The notes under the pieces were generated by a model, which was not told the origin of the DNA, did no database searches, and saw only the letters and a program-made list of their open reading frames with translations. From contig CAZAZF010000011.1 of NCBI GenBank assembly GCA_964489555.1, forward strand, positions 1-61,424: DNA of 61,424 bases. The letters run 5' to 3'. Within the stretch, counting starts at the first letter, position 1; every line of letters begins with the position of its first letter. The translations under genes were made by a program, and so were the position numbers. Positions 24,872-33,229 of this stretch are shown one piece after another. The stretch is from JAAZGD01 sp964489555. GTDB taxonomy: Bacteria; Bacillota; Clostridia; Peptostreptococcales; Anaerovoracaceae.

Positions 24872-25637
24872 AAGAGGCTCTGTGACAATAGAAGCGGCGC
24901 TGTTTTTGCCTTTGTTCTTTGTGGCCATTTTAACAGTAGCTTTTAGCATGCGGTGGATTTTATATGAATTACAAACTACAAACCTTGCCTTGGATGAGGC
25001 AAACAGGGTGGCGATTTCTGCTTACCAAGACGATTGGGATGTGCTGTCACGCAATGGTATATTTTCACTAAACCACCGGATTATAACCCGTTCCCTTGAA
25101 GAAACCTCTTTGGAACATGCTTGCTATGTTTCTCAAACGGCTCATGAGTTCTTGGATTCCGGACTTACAGATTTAATTGAAATTTCAATTACTTATCCCC
25201 GTTCGATTCCCGTTCCATTTTTTCAAGATTATTCCCGCCAAGGGGAAACCCGATTGCTCTTTCGGGCTTTTGTGGGAAGAAGCCAAGAGGAATCTTTTTC
25301 CCTTGAAGATGTGGATGACGATGATTTTATTGTATGGGTTTTTCCGGTAGCCGGAGAGAGATACCACTTGGAAGATTGTGGTTTTATAAAAGTTTGTGCA
25401 AGGCAAAAAATTTTGTCTTCTTCATTGAGAAGCACTTATTCCCCCTGTCAACATTGTCACCCGGAAACCTTGGAAGACGGGCATTATGTATATGTTTTTC
25501 CAAACCAAGGAAGCGTCTATCATCGAGGAAATTGTTTTATCGTGGATCGCTTTGTAATTGCTATGATGAAATCTGCTGCAGAAGAGAGGGGATATACTCC
25601 TTGTAAAAGTTGTTTTGGAGGAACAAGAAATGAATAA
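24822..25637 (+). CDS. TadE-like pseudopilin with two C-terminal YH-C/PC-C metal-binding-type repeats
   Basis: 271 residues. Residues 17-50 are a TadE-type start (KRGSVTIEAALFLPLFF then a membrane helix). After a middle region, two copies of a Cys/His module follow: His182-Cys186-Cys209-Cys212 and His234-Cys238-Cys261-Cys264, each as YHxxxC ... Y-x-PCxxC. Similar modules (VYxTxxGxxYHxxxCxxL ... GYxPCxxC) occur as small zinc-binding-like domains in extracellular proteins of Bacillota. The protein would display two metal or disulfide modules outside the cell at the pilus base. The start could be ATG 24822 or 24852; neither has a strong site. Overlaps its neighbours by 50 and 8 bases. Confidence 0.75.
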   Translation: MILSLTEKAIMERKPIKRGSVTIEAALFLPLFFVAILTVAFSMRWILYELQTTNLALDEANRVAISAYQDDWDVLSRNGIFSLNHRIITRSLEETSLEHACYVSQTAHEFLDSGLTDLIEISITYPRSIPVPFFQDYSRQGETRLLFRAFVGRSQEESFSLEDVDDDDFIVWVFPVAGERYHLEDCGFIKVCARQKILSSSLRSTYSPCQHCHPETLEDGHYVYVFPNQGSVYHRGNCFIVDRFVIAMMKSAAEERGYTPCKSCFGGTRNE

Positions 25638-26202
25638 AGAAAAAGATTCTAGCATACACCGAAAGATTGAAAGAGATTTTTTTAAAGTATCTTATCCCAA
25701 AGGAATACTAAAGGAGTATGAGAAGAAGGTATTGTCCAGTGGTCAATTGGGAGACTTATTGCCGATGCGTTTTATTTCCACCGCTACGGAAGAATGGGTA
25801 TATTATGAATTTCAAAACCATCGTCCCTTGGATCAGATTCAATTGCAAAATCTAACGGAAGCTATGGAAATCATTGAGAAGGTGCTTGTGGTGTTGCTCC
25901 AGGCGGAAGACTATTTGATTGACATTGGGAACATCTGCTTGGATTATCGCTGGATTTACTATGACGAAACCGGCAAAACCGTTCGATTGGCTTATGTTCC
26001 CAAAAGAGAAACATTGGATTGGCAAATCTCATTATTTCAATTAATCGGAGATGTTAATGGCCTATACGATAGCAAAGATAGCCAACCTTACTTTCAGCAG
26101 CTAGTAGACTATATGGATCATCGCCTCAGAACATTAAGAGACCTTTTTTTAAAAATTGGAGAACTAAAAAGAGAGGCACATCTTACAATGGGCGGATTAT
26201 AG
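25630..26202 (+). CDS. DUF6382-type protein of the Tad locus
   Basis: 190 residues. The pattern LPMRFISTATEEWVYYEF...LDQIQLQNLTEAMEIIEKVL and a mid-protein LDYRWIYYDETGKTVRLAYVPK resembles DUF6382, which in other Clostridia forms the N-terminal part of FHA-domain proteins encoded at the end of tad clusters. Here there is no FHA domain: the frame ends after a basic helix. GGAGGA at 25616 selects ATG 25630 rather than the TTG at 25615. Probably cytoplasmic and linked to pilus regulation, but the function is unknown. Confidence 0.55.
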   Translation: MNKEKDSSIHRKIERDFFKVSYPKGILKEYEKKVLSSGQLGDLLPMRFISTATEEWVYYEFQNHRPLDQIQLQNLTEAMEIIEKVLVVLLQAEDYLIDIGNICLDYRWIYYDETGKTVRLAYVPKRETLDWQISLFQLIGDVNGLYDSKDSQPYFQQLVDYMDHRLRTLRDLFLKIGELKREAHLTMGGL

Positions 26203-26229
26203 AATCCGGCTGGTGTGAAGGGATAGTGT

Positions 26230-26258
26230 ATGCAATATACCTTTTAATGTGGTATAAT
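26230..26258 (+). promoter_or_regulatory. Probable promoter before the DUF308 gene
   Basis: TATAAT at 26253-26258 with an extended TG at 26250-26251 and a weak -35 (ATGCAA, 26230-26235) 17 bases upstream. AGGAGG follows at 26273, upstream of ATG 26288. Confidence 0.55.
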
Positions 26259-26287
26259 TTCCTTACATTAACAGGAGGCTTTAACAT

Positions 26288-26815
26288 ATGCGAAACATCA
26301 ATCGTTTAAAATCCATGGGAACTGCATTCGGAATAACCATCGTTCTTTTCGGGATTCTTTTCTTAGGCTGGCCGGAAGCTGTAATTGGCTTTATTGCCCT
26401 GGTAATTGGAGTGTCCGTTTCAATATCGGGAATCTATCTTGCCGTTTCATCCAGATACCGGTATGAACAGTTGCCTTATGCCAGAGCAAAAATGGTAATA
26501 GGGGTTTTGCTCTTTGTTTTGGGAATTTTTATTTCCATCAATACCAACTTAACCGTAACAGTAGCGGGTTTGTTTGTTGGCTTTTTTGCCTTCCTTTCGG
26601 CTGGAGAAAGAATTTACACAGGAATAGCCAGAAGGAGATTGAGGTTAAAGTATGGTGCAACCATCATATTTGGGATTGTACATGGTCTTTTCGGGATTCT
26701 TATGGTTTATGCAGCTATGCAAGCCTTTTCCTTAATCGTTATGTTTGCAGGAGTATATCTTTTGATTGCCGGTGGTTTGATGATCATATCCACCTCATAT
26801 TTACGTGATTTTTAG
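26288..26815 (+). CDS. HdeD-like/DUF308 multi-spanning membrane protein
   Basis: 175 residues with six predicted membrane helices in pairs (for example FGITIVLFGILFLGWP, VIGFIALVIGVSVSISGIYLAV, VIGVLLFVLGIFISI, VTVAGLFVGFFAFLSAG, GIVHGLFGILMVYAAM, LIVMFAGVYLLIAGGLMII) separated by short basic loops, the pattern of the DUF308/HdeD family. Function is unknown in Bacillota; the E. coli relative is linked to acid resistance. AGGAGG site and own promoter. rarA follows after eight bases and could be co-transcribed. Confidence 0.7.
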   Translation: MRNINRLKSMGTAFGITIVLFGILFLGWPEAVIGFIALVIGVSVSISGIYLAVSSRYRYEQLPYARAKMVIGVLLFVLGIFISINTNLTVTVAGLFVGFFAFLSAGERIYTGIARRRLRLKYGATIIFGIVHGLFGILMVYAAMQAFSLIVMFAGVYLLIAGGLMIISTSYLRDF

Positions 26816-26823
26816 GAGTGGCT

Positions 26824-28107
26824 ATGATTCCTTTATCAACAAAATCAAGACCTGTTAAATTAGAGGATGTGGTAGGCCAAGAACACTTTATGTACAAAGG
26901 TTCTCTTCTTTATAATTCCATTAAGAATCGAACCTTTGATTCCGCCATTTTTTTTGGGCCATCCGGAACCGGGAAAACCACACTGGCTCGAATTATCGCC
27001 AAAGAGATGGATGCTGAATTTCATGAGATCAATGCATCTACAACGGGAATCAAAGAGTTAAAAGAAATATTAGAAAAATCCAAAATGAAATTTTTTGGAT
27101 TGCAGAAGGAGACCACATACCTTTATGTAGACGAATTTCACCGGTGGAATAAGTTACAGCAAGACAGTCTTTTGAAAGCGTTGGAAGAAGGGGTAATTCG
27201 ATTTATTGGTTCCACCACAGAAAATCCTTATTTTGCAGTTAACAATGCCGTTTTAAGCCGTGTGCGAAGTGTTTATGAGTTCAAACCATTATCAAAAGAA
27301 CATATTTTGATACTATTGAAGAGGGCAATCAATGCTTCGGAGAAAGAAGGGGGGGCATTGGATATAGAGTTTGAGCCCAAGGCACTGGAGGCCTTGGCGG
27401 ATATGAGCTCCGGGGATGCGAGAATTGCCTTGGACACCTTGGGATTTCTTAGTGAAAACAGGGGTGTTCGCAAGAAGATTTCTTTGGGCTTGGTGGGAGA
27501 AGCGATGCAACGCCGTACCGTTTTTTATGATAAAGAAGAAGATAAATACCAACTAATAAGTGCACTACAGAAGTCTATTCGGGGGTCCGACCCGGATGCA
27601 GCTGTTCATTATTTGGCCCGGCTCCTGAACGGCGGAGAAGATTTGATGATGATTGGTAGAAGGTTACTGGTTATTGCATCGGAAGATATCGGCATGGCAT
27701 ACCCCAATGCCATTTCCATTGTAACTTCTTGTGTAAAAGCCAGTTTGATGGTTGGTTTGCCGGAAGCAGAAATCAACCTAGCGCAAGCAGTTATTTTGAT
27801 GGCTTCTTGTCCAAAATCCAATGCATCATATATGGCGCTGGTAAATGCCAAAAGAGATTTAGAAAAAATGGCAGTAGCCTCCATTCCACCACATATCGCC
27901 GATTCTCATTACCAAGGTTCGAAGGAGCGCGGACATGGGATAGGTTATCGGTACCCCCATGATTTTGGTGGATATGTACAACAACAATATCTTCCTGATG
28001 AACTGATTCAAAAAGGAGCAAAGTACTATCTGCCTACCAACAATGGATCGGAAGCGCAATTCAAAAAGTTTTTAGAAGAATTGAAGGAGAAATTGGGTGG
28101 AGATTAA
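26824..28107 (+). CDS. rarA: Replication-associated recombination protein RarA (MgsA)
   Basis: 427 residues, AAA+ ATPase related to clamp-loader proteins and Mgs1/WRNIP1. Walker A GPSGTGKTT, Walker B LYVDEFHRW, sensor 1 STTENP and a helical tetramerisation tail containing SDPDAAVHYLARLLNGGED, with the family-typical HYQGSKERGHGIGYRYPHDFGGYVQQQYLP. RarA acts at stalled forks. AGGAG (26814-26818) serves ATG 26824; the GTG at 26818 overlaps that site. The 3' end overlaps ispH by 11 bases. Confidence 0.92.
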   Translation: MIPLSTKSRPVKLEDVVGQEHFMYKGSLLYNSIKNRTFDSAIFFGPSGTGKTTLARIIAKEMDAEFHEINASTTGIKELKEILEKSKMKFFGLQKETTYLYVDEFHRWNKLQQDSLLKALEEGVIRFIGSTTENPYFAVNNAVLSRVRSVYEFKPLSKEHILILLKRAINASEKEGGALDIEFEPKALEALADMSSGDARIALDTLGFLSENRGVRKKISLGLVGEAMQRRTVFYDKEEDKYQLISALQKSIRGSDPDAAVHYLARLLNGGEDLMMIGRRLLVIASEDIGMAYPNAISIVTSCVKASLMVGLPEAEINLAQAVILMASCPKSNASYMALVNAKRDLEKMAVASIPPHIADSHYQGSKERGHGIGYRYPHDFGGYVQQQYLPDELIQKGAKYYLPTNNGSEAQFKKFLEELKEKLGGD

Positions 28108-30241
28108 AAAGGCAGAGCCTTGTGGTTTTTGTTTTGGTGTAACCCGCGCTGTGAACTTGGTAGAGGACATCTTGAAGGAAGAATCAACAGAAAAGATTTT
28201 TTCTTATGGTCAATTGATTCACAATAAGGGAGTCACGGAAAGACTACATGAAAAGGGATTGGAGAGCACAGATAATCTGGAACAAATACAAGCCGGAAGC
28301 CGTTTGATTATTCGTTCTCATGGGGCGCCCAAGGAAGTTTTTTTAGAAGCCAAAGAGAAGGGACTTTGTATTATTGATGCTACATGCCCTTATGTTATGA
28401 AGATACAAAAACTGATGGAAGAGGCGACGGAAAAGAATCTGGTTGTAGCGGTAGTAGGAGATCCCCTTCATCCGGAAGTCGTGGGAATCATAGGATGGGC
28501 GACTTCGAAGGAAAAAGTTCAGGTAATCCAACAGGAAGAAGAGGCTTTGAATCGGGATGTAAAACCGGATGTGGTGGTGGCGCAAACTACTTTTAATCGA
28601 GAAAAGTATGAACGTATCGTAGAGGTTCTCAAGGAAAAAAATCCAGAACTTATTGTTTATGATACCGTCTGCAACGCGACCAGAGATCGGCAAGAAGCCG
28701 CCAGAAAATTAGCGGAAGCTTCGGATGTAATGATTGTAATTGGAGGAAAAAATAGTTCCAATTCTAAAAAGTTGGCCGAGATTTGTGAAAAACATTGTCC
28801 AACAACGTTTTTTGTAGAAAATTTTAATGAATTATCGTTGAAAAACATAGAAAATTGTAGTAGAATTGGGGTTGCGGCAGGTGCATCGACGCCTGTGTCA
28901 GATATTGAGGAGGTTATTGTCAACATGAGTGAAATCATCACTGAAAGAAATGAAATGGAGGATTATCTGGAGGCTATTGAAAAGTCTTTAAGATTACCTC
29001 GGCTGGGAGAAATCGTAGAAGGCACAGTGCATCAGGTGACTGACAAAGAAGTGATCGTGAATCTGGGCTGTAAAAAAGACGGAGTGATTCCCAAGGAAGA
29101 GTTGACTTTGGAAGCGGATCAAAAAATTACGGACGTTTTCAAGGAAGGAGACACCGTTCAAGCAAAGGTTATTAAAACCGATGACGGAGACGGAACTATT
29201 ATGCTCTCCAAAAAGAAGCTACAAGTAAATGAAAACTGGGAGGAAATCAGTCAAGCTCTTGATGATAAAGAAACCATTGACGTGAAAGTAGTTCGAGTGG
29301 TCAACGGTGGCGTAATTGCAAGCTACAAAGAAGTGGCCGGTTTTGTTCCTCTGTCCCAATTATCAGATCGCTTCGTGGAAAATGCGGAAGAGTTCATGGG
29401 GCAGGTCTTGCCAGTTAAAATTAGCCGGGTAGACAAATACAAAGGAAAAGCGGTATTTTCTCACAAGGCTTATTTGGCGGAGCAACGCCAAAGCAAAATG
29501 GCTGAAATATGGGAAAAATTAAGCGTAGGGGATGTAATTGAAGGAACCGTAATGCGTTTCACTGATTATGGCGCTTTTGTAGACATTGGTGGAATTGATG
29601 GTTTATTGCACATTTCCGAAATCAGTTGGGGGAAATTAAAGCATCCTCAGGAAGTTCTGTCAATCGGAGAAAAAATTAATGTGAAGGTATTGTCCATGAA
29701 TGCAGAAAGAGGAAAAATTTCTCTTGGGTTAAAACAAACTCAACCGGAGCCTTGGACAATCATTGACGAAAAATATCAGGTAGGCCAATTCCTGGTGGGA
29801 AAAGTGGTTCAAATTAAAGAATATGGAGCTTTTGTAGAATTGGAGCCCGGGTTAGATGGTTTGGTGCATATTTCTGAGGTCGCCCATAAAAGAGTAGCTG
29901 ATTTGAATGACGAACTTACGGTAGGACAAGAAGTGAACACCAAGATTTTGGAAATTGACAAAGAGAAGAAGAGAATCAGCCTTAGCATAAAAGAAACCAT
30001 GGAACCTCCTATCTTTGAAGAATCCGCGATGGAAACCGAATTGGCATCAGATAAAGAAGAAGATGTGGAAGATTTGGTTGAGAATGTAAAAGAAACGGCT
30101 TCTGAGGGAATAGAGCCGACATCCGAAACGATGACGGAAGAACCCACGGAAGAGGTTACGGAAGAACCCACGGAAGAGGTTACGGAAGAACCCACGGAAG
30201 AGGTTACGGAAGAACCCATGGAAGTTAAAAACGAAGAATAA
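28097..30241 (+). CDS. ispH-rpsA: Fused 4-hydroxy-3-methylbut-2-enyl diphosphate reductase (IspH) and ribosomal protein S1
   Basis: 714 residues. The first ~285 are IspH, the last enzyme of the MEP isoprenoid pathway, with Fe-S cysteines in GFCFGV, DATCPYV and DTVCNATRDRQ and the IGGKNSSNSKKL substrate segment. From about 300 to 635 there are four S1 RNA-binding domains (for example GTVMRFTDYGAFVDIGG...GLLHISEISW). The tail (about 635-714) is very acidic and ends in a TEEPTEEV repeat. This fusion is known in Clostridia and is treated as bifunctional. GTG start inside the rarA end. Confidence 0.94.
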   Translation: MEIKKAEPCGFCFGVTRAVNLVEDILKEESTEKIFSYGQLIHNKGVTERLHEKGLESTDNLEQIQAGSRLIIRSHGAPKEVFLEAKEKGLCIIDATCPYVMKIQKLMEEATEKNLVVAVVGDPLHPEVVGIIGWATSKEKVQVIQQEEEALNRDVKPDVVVAQTTFNREKYERIVEVLKEKNPELIVYDTVCNATRDRQEAARKLAEASDVMIVIGGKNSSNSKKLAEICEKHCPTTFFVENFNELSLKNIENCSRIGVAAGASTPVSDIEEVIVNMSEIITERNEMEDYLEAIEKSLRLPRLGEIVEGTVHQVTDKEVIVNLGCKKDGVIPKEELTLEADQKITDVFKEGDTVQAKVIKTDDGDGTIMLSKKKLQVNENWEEISQALDDKETIDVKVVRVVNGGVIASYKEVAGFVPLSQLSDRFVENAEEFMGQVLPVKISRVDKYKGKAVFSHKAYLAEQRQSKMAEIWEKLSVGDVIEGTVMRFTDYGAFVDIGGIDGLLHISEISWGKLKHPQEVLSIGEKINVKVLSMNAERGKISLGLKQTQPEPWTIIDEKYQVGQFLVGKVVQIKEYGAFVELEPGLDGLVHISEVAHKRVADLNDELTVGQEVNTKILEIDKEKKRISLSIKETMEPPIFEESAMETELASDKEEDVEDLVENVKETASEGIEPTSETMTEEPTEEVTEEPTEEVTEEPTEEVTEEPMEVKNEE
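30134..30217 (+). repeat. 24-base tandem repeat in the ispH-rpsA tail
   Basis: Three and a half identical copies of a 24-base unit (ACGGAAGAACCC followed by ACGGAAGAGGTT) starting at 30134, 30158, 30182 and 30206 (half unit). It encodes TEEPTEEV repeats. Identity at the DNA level points to recent slippage, so length is likely to vary between strains. Confidence 0.95.
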
Positions 30242-30253
30242 ATGTATTTTGCT

Positions 30254-30291
30254 CAAATAAAAAAGGGTGGCAGCGCCACCTTTTTTATTTG
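30254..30291. terminator. Bidirectional terminator between ispH-rpsA and recN
   Basis: Arms CAAATAAAAAAGG(G)TGGC and GCCACCTTTTTTATTTG pair over 17 bp with one bulged G and a short AGC loop. The A/T tracts give a U-run in either direction, so it can end both converging transcripts. Confidence 0.93.
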
Positions 30292-30302
30292 AAATCAGAT
30301 TT

Positions 30303-31922
30303 TCAGGAAGAGGCTAGGATTAATTCTTTGGCACTTTCCAAGGTGGTGGAGGTAATGGTTTCTCCGCCTAAAAGACGAGCCATCTCTTTAATTTTTTCGT
30401 CAAAATTCAATTCTACGACCTGAGTCACCGTAGAGGTATCGGTTTCTTTTTTTTCAATTCGAAAATTTTGCTTGCCGCAAGCTGCAATCTGAGGAAGATG
30501 AGTAATACAAATCACTTGTTTATGGGAAGCAATTTGTTTTAGCTTTTTTCCCACCACAGATGCGGCAATACCGGAAATACCGGAATCGATTTCATCGAAA
30601 ATCATAGAGGCGACTCCATCAAAATCTGCGATAATCTTTTTGAATGCCAACATAATTCGTGACATTTCTCCCCCGGAAGCGATTTTGGACAAAGGTTTTA
30701 AAGGTTCTCCTTTGTTGGTGCGGATTAGAAATTCAATTTTATCCAAACCTGTTTCTGAAAATGAGGGCAGGGCAGCAAAGTCGATGGAGAGCTGTGCATG
30801 GAGAAATCCCAATTCTGCCAATTCGCTTTGAATTTGTTTTTCCAGTTCTTGGGCAGATATTTTTCTGAGTCGCGTTAGCTCTTCGCATGCCGTTTTAAGT
30901 TTTTGGGTGATTTCTTCCCATTCGGATTGGTATCGGGCTCTGGTTTCATCAAAGTTTTCCACTACATTTAGTTTTTCTTCAAGGTCTCTCTGAAAGTTCA
31001 TGATGGAGTCATAGTCCGGGCCATATTTTTTCTTTAACTGTTGAATGAGATGAAGTCGATCAAGGGTTTCTTCCAACTCTTCGGGTGAGTAAACAATTTG
31101 ATTTATTTTTTCCGTGATTCCCTTTGCTGCTTCTTCTAAGCGATAATAGATGTCTTGGAATTCTTGTTCTACTTCTTTTAATTCTTCAGAGTAGGAAGAA
31201 ATCTCTTTTAATGCTTGCCAAGAAGCATATATTCTGTCTAAAACGGCCCTCTGATCTCCACTGGTGATTTCATGCGCTTCCCTTAACTTTTGATGAATTT
31301 TTTCACTGTTTTGGAGCAAAGATTTTTTTTCTGCCAATTCCGATTCCTCTTCCTGATGCAGATTGGCTTGTTTGATTTCCTCCAATTGGTATTTCATGAA
31401 ATCTTTCATGCGTTCCATTTCGTCACTTTGATGTTCCAGCTTTTGCAATCTTTGTTTGGAAAACCGATATTGATCGAAAAGTTCTCTTACATTAGTCAAA
31501 AGAGGTTCCAATATGGAGTGATGATAAGAATCCACAAAGGATATGTGGTTTTCGGAGTGTAATAATGCCTGATGGTCATACTGTCCATGAATATCGGCTA
31601 TTTTTTTGCTGAGGGAAGATAATTCATTTAGGGAGACAATCTCTCCGTTTACCTTGCAAAGGTTTTTTCCGCTTGCGTTGAGTTCTCTGGTAATGATAAA
31701 TTCTTCCTCATTCAATGTAGCTACCATTTGTATCAATGCCTTTTCTTTCCCGGTTCTCACATATGAGGAATCCGCTCGGCTTCCCAGCGCCAAACTGATA
31801 GCTTGTACCATAATGGATTTGCCTGCGCCGGTTTCTCCGGTAATGATATTTAAACCGCTACCAAATTCCAATTCTGCCTGTTGAATGATAGCAAAATCTC
31901 GAATCATTAGATGTGTGATCAT
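30303..31922 (-). CDS. recN: DNA repair protein RecN
   Basis: 539 residues, SMC-like ATPase of double-strand break repair. Walker A GETGAGKS (29-36) at the N-terminus, two coiled-coil stretches flanking the centre, and the C-terminal half with signature SKIASGGEMSRIMLAFK and Walker B MIFDEIDSGISG. ATG 31922 (MITHLMIRDFAI) follows GGAGG; an in-frame upstream ATG at 31943 overlaps that site. It is transcribed away from ruvCAB out of a LexA-controlled divergent promoter, in line with recN being a strongly SOS-induced gene. Confidence 0.93.
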   Translation of the reverse strand: MITHLMIRDFAIIQQAELEFGSGLNIITGETGAGKSIMVQAISLALGSRADSSYVRTGKEKALIQMVATLNEEEFIITRELNASGKNLCKVNGEIVSLNELSSLSKKIADIHGQYDHQALLHSENHISFVDSYHHSILEPLLTNVRELFDQYRFSKQRLQKLEHQSDEMERMKDFMKYQLEEIKQANLHQEEESELAEKKSLLQNSEKIHQKLREAHEITSGDQRAVLDRIYASWQALKEISSYSEELKEVEQEFQDIYYRLEEAAKGITEKINQIVYSPEELEETLDRLHLIQQLKKKYGPDYDSIMNFQRDLEEKLNVVENFDETRARYQSEWEEITQKLKTACEELTRLRKISAQELEKQIQSELAELGFLHAQLSIDFAALPSFSETGLDKIEFLIRTNKGEPLKPLSKIASGGEMSRIMLAFKKIIADFDGVASMIFDEIDSGISGIAASVVGKKLKQIASHKQVICITHLPQIAACGKQNFRIEKKETDTSTVTQVVELNFDEKIKEMARLLGGETITSTTLESAKELILASS

Positions 31923-31963
31923 AGAAACCTCCAAGAGCCCCAAATGGGTTGTTGACTGCCGTT

Positions 31964-31999
31964 GTTATACTAGACAAACATATGTTTGTATAGTATAAT
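31964..31999. promoter_or_regulatory. Divergent recN / ruvC promoters around a LexA (DinR) box
   Basis: ACAAACATATGTTTGT (31974-31989) is a perfect 16-base palindrome; its core matches the Gram-positive SOS box CGAACRNRYGTTYG at 13 of 14 positions. Forward promoter: TAGACA (31971-31976), 17 bases, TATAAT (31994-31999). Reverse promoter: TATACA (31992-31987), 17 bases, TATAAC (31969-31964). The LexA box fills the spacer of both, so one repressor can silence both directions. The whole 38-base region is almost symmetric. Confidence 0.88.
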
Positions 32000-32069
32000 A
32001 ATACCGTAAAGCCTTGATTTAAGCAAGAAAAACCCAAGTTTTGTAGGAAATTGATGGGTAAAGAATTCA

Positions 32070-32600
32070 ATGATTGTATTAGGAATTGACCCTGGTTATG
32101 CCACCATGGGCTGGGGGATTATCGAGAATAAAGGGCATTCTTTTCATGCCATAGCCTATGGTGCCATACTTACCAAGGCGGGGGATCCTATGGAAGAAAG
32201 ATTGCATTTTATTTATCGGGAACTCTGCTCCATTATTGATCAATACCAGCCGGAATTGGTAAGCATTGAGGAATTGTTTTTCAACACCAATAGTAAGACC
32301 GCCATTTTAGTAAGCCAAGCTCGCGGGGTGGCCATATTGGCTTCTGCGGAAAAAGGACTGGCTTTTTTTGAATACACTCCGTTACAAATCAAACAGGCCT
32401 TGGTTGGTTATGGAAGAGCGGATAAACATCAAGTGCAACAGATGGTCAAGACCATTTTGGCATTAGAAGCTATTCCAAAGCCGGATGATACGGCGGATGC
32501 TTTGGCGACAGCGGTCTGCCATTGCCATTCTTACAGGGGGCGACAAAAGGTGAATGATGGTTGCATACAGGTTGGGCATAGCAAAGGAGGTCAGAAATGA
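32070..32600 (+). CDS. ruvC: Holliday junction resolvase RuvC
   Basis: 176 residues, RNase H-like dimeric endonuclease that cuts Holliday junctions. The acidic catalytic residues are in GIDPGYATMGWG (Asp), SIEELFF (Glu) and KPDDTADALATAVCHCHS (Asp pair). ATG 32070 lacks a strong Shine-Dalgarno; a GATGGGTAAAG stretch lies upstream. First gene of ruvCAB, driven by the LexA-boxed promoter. The stop overlaps the ruvA start. Confidence 0.93.
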   Translation: MIVLGIDPGYATMGWGIIENKGHSFHAIAYGAILTKAGDPMEERLHFIYRELCSIIDQYQPELVSIEELFFNTNSKTAILVSQARGVAILASAEKGLAFFEYTPLQIKQALVGYGRADKHQVQQMVKTILALEAIPKPDDTADALATAVCHCHSYRGRQKVNDGCIQVGHSKGGQK

Positions 32601-33196
32601 TCCAATACATAAAAGGAGTCCTGGGTGGACGTTTTCCGGGTGGAATCCTGCTGGAAACCAACGGGATTGGTTATATGGTTCATGTCCCGGACAATTCCTC
32701 CTTATATTTAGCGGAAGAAGGGCAAGCTGTAAAGGCTTTCACTCGTATGATTTTTCGGGAAGACGATGTGAGTTTGTTTGGCTTTTCGGATCAAGAGGGT
32801 CTGCATTTGTTCGACCAATTGATTACCGTCAATGGGGTAGGTGCCAAAGCGGCTCTTTCCATTCTTTCCATTCTTCCTCCCGGAGAAATTCAAAGAGCCA
32901 TTGTTTTTCAAGATGTGTCGATGTTAACTCGTGCCAATGGAATAGGGAAGAAAACGGCAGAGCGTATTGTGTTGGAGTTAAAGGATAAAATGAACAAAAC
33001 CGTTTTTTCAGAAGAAGAGAGTTCCGCGTTAAAGACCGAGACTTTTTCGGAAGCCAATCAGCGAACGGAAGCTCTACATGCATTATTGGTGTTGGGGTAT
33101 ACTCGCAGCGAAGCCATTCATAGTTTATCTGCGGTTACAGAGGAAGGATTGACTTGCGAAGAATATATTAAAAAGGCCCTCAGTGGGCTATTATAG
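32597..33196 (+). CDS. ruvA: Holliday junction DNA helicase subunit RuvA
   Basis: 199 residues. Domain I is an OB fold (IQYIKGVLGGRFPGGILLETNGIGY). Domain II has two helix-hairpin-helix motifs (ITVNGVGAKAALSIL and TRANGIGKKTAERIVLELKDK), and domain III is the RuvB-contacting C-terminal helix bundle. The RuvA tetramer binds the junction and seats RuvB. ATGA overlap with ruvC and an AAAGGAGG site; ruvB follows after 33 bases. Confidence 0.93.
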   Translation: MIQYIKGVLGGRFPGGILLETNGIGYMVHVPDNSSLYLAEEGQAVKAFTRMIFREDDVSLFGFSDQEGLHLFDQLITVNGVGAKAALSILSILPPGEIQRAIVFQDVSMLTRANGIGKKTAERIVLELKDKMNKTVFSEEESSALKTETFSEANQRTEALHALLVLGYTRSEAIHSLSAVTEEGLTCEEYIKKALSGLL

Positions 33197-33229
33197 AAAA
33201 TCGTCTATTTCAGGCAAAGGAGCGAATTC

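Noticed and set aside
30134..30217. Possible CRISPR-like repeat array
   Set aside because: Units are directly adjacent without unique spacers, in frame with the S1 tail, and no cas genes are present.
29809..30219. Minus-strand frame coding for SSVTSSVG repeats
   Set aside because: It is only the antisense reading of the 24-base repeat and S1 domain of ispH-rpsA; no start signals.
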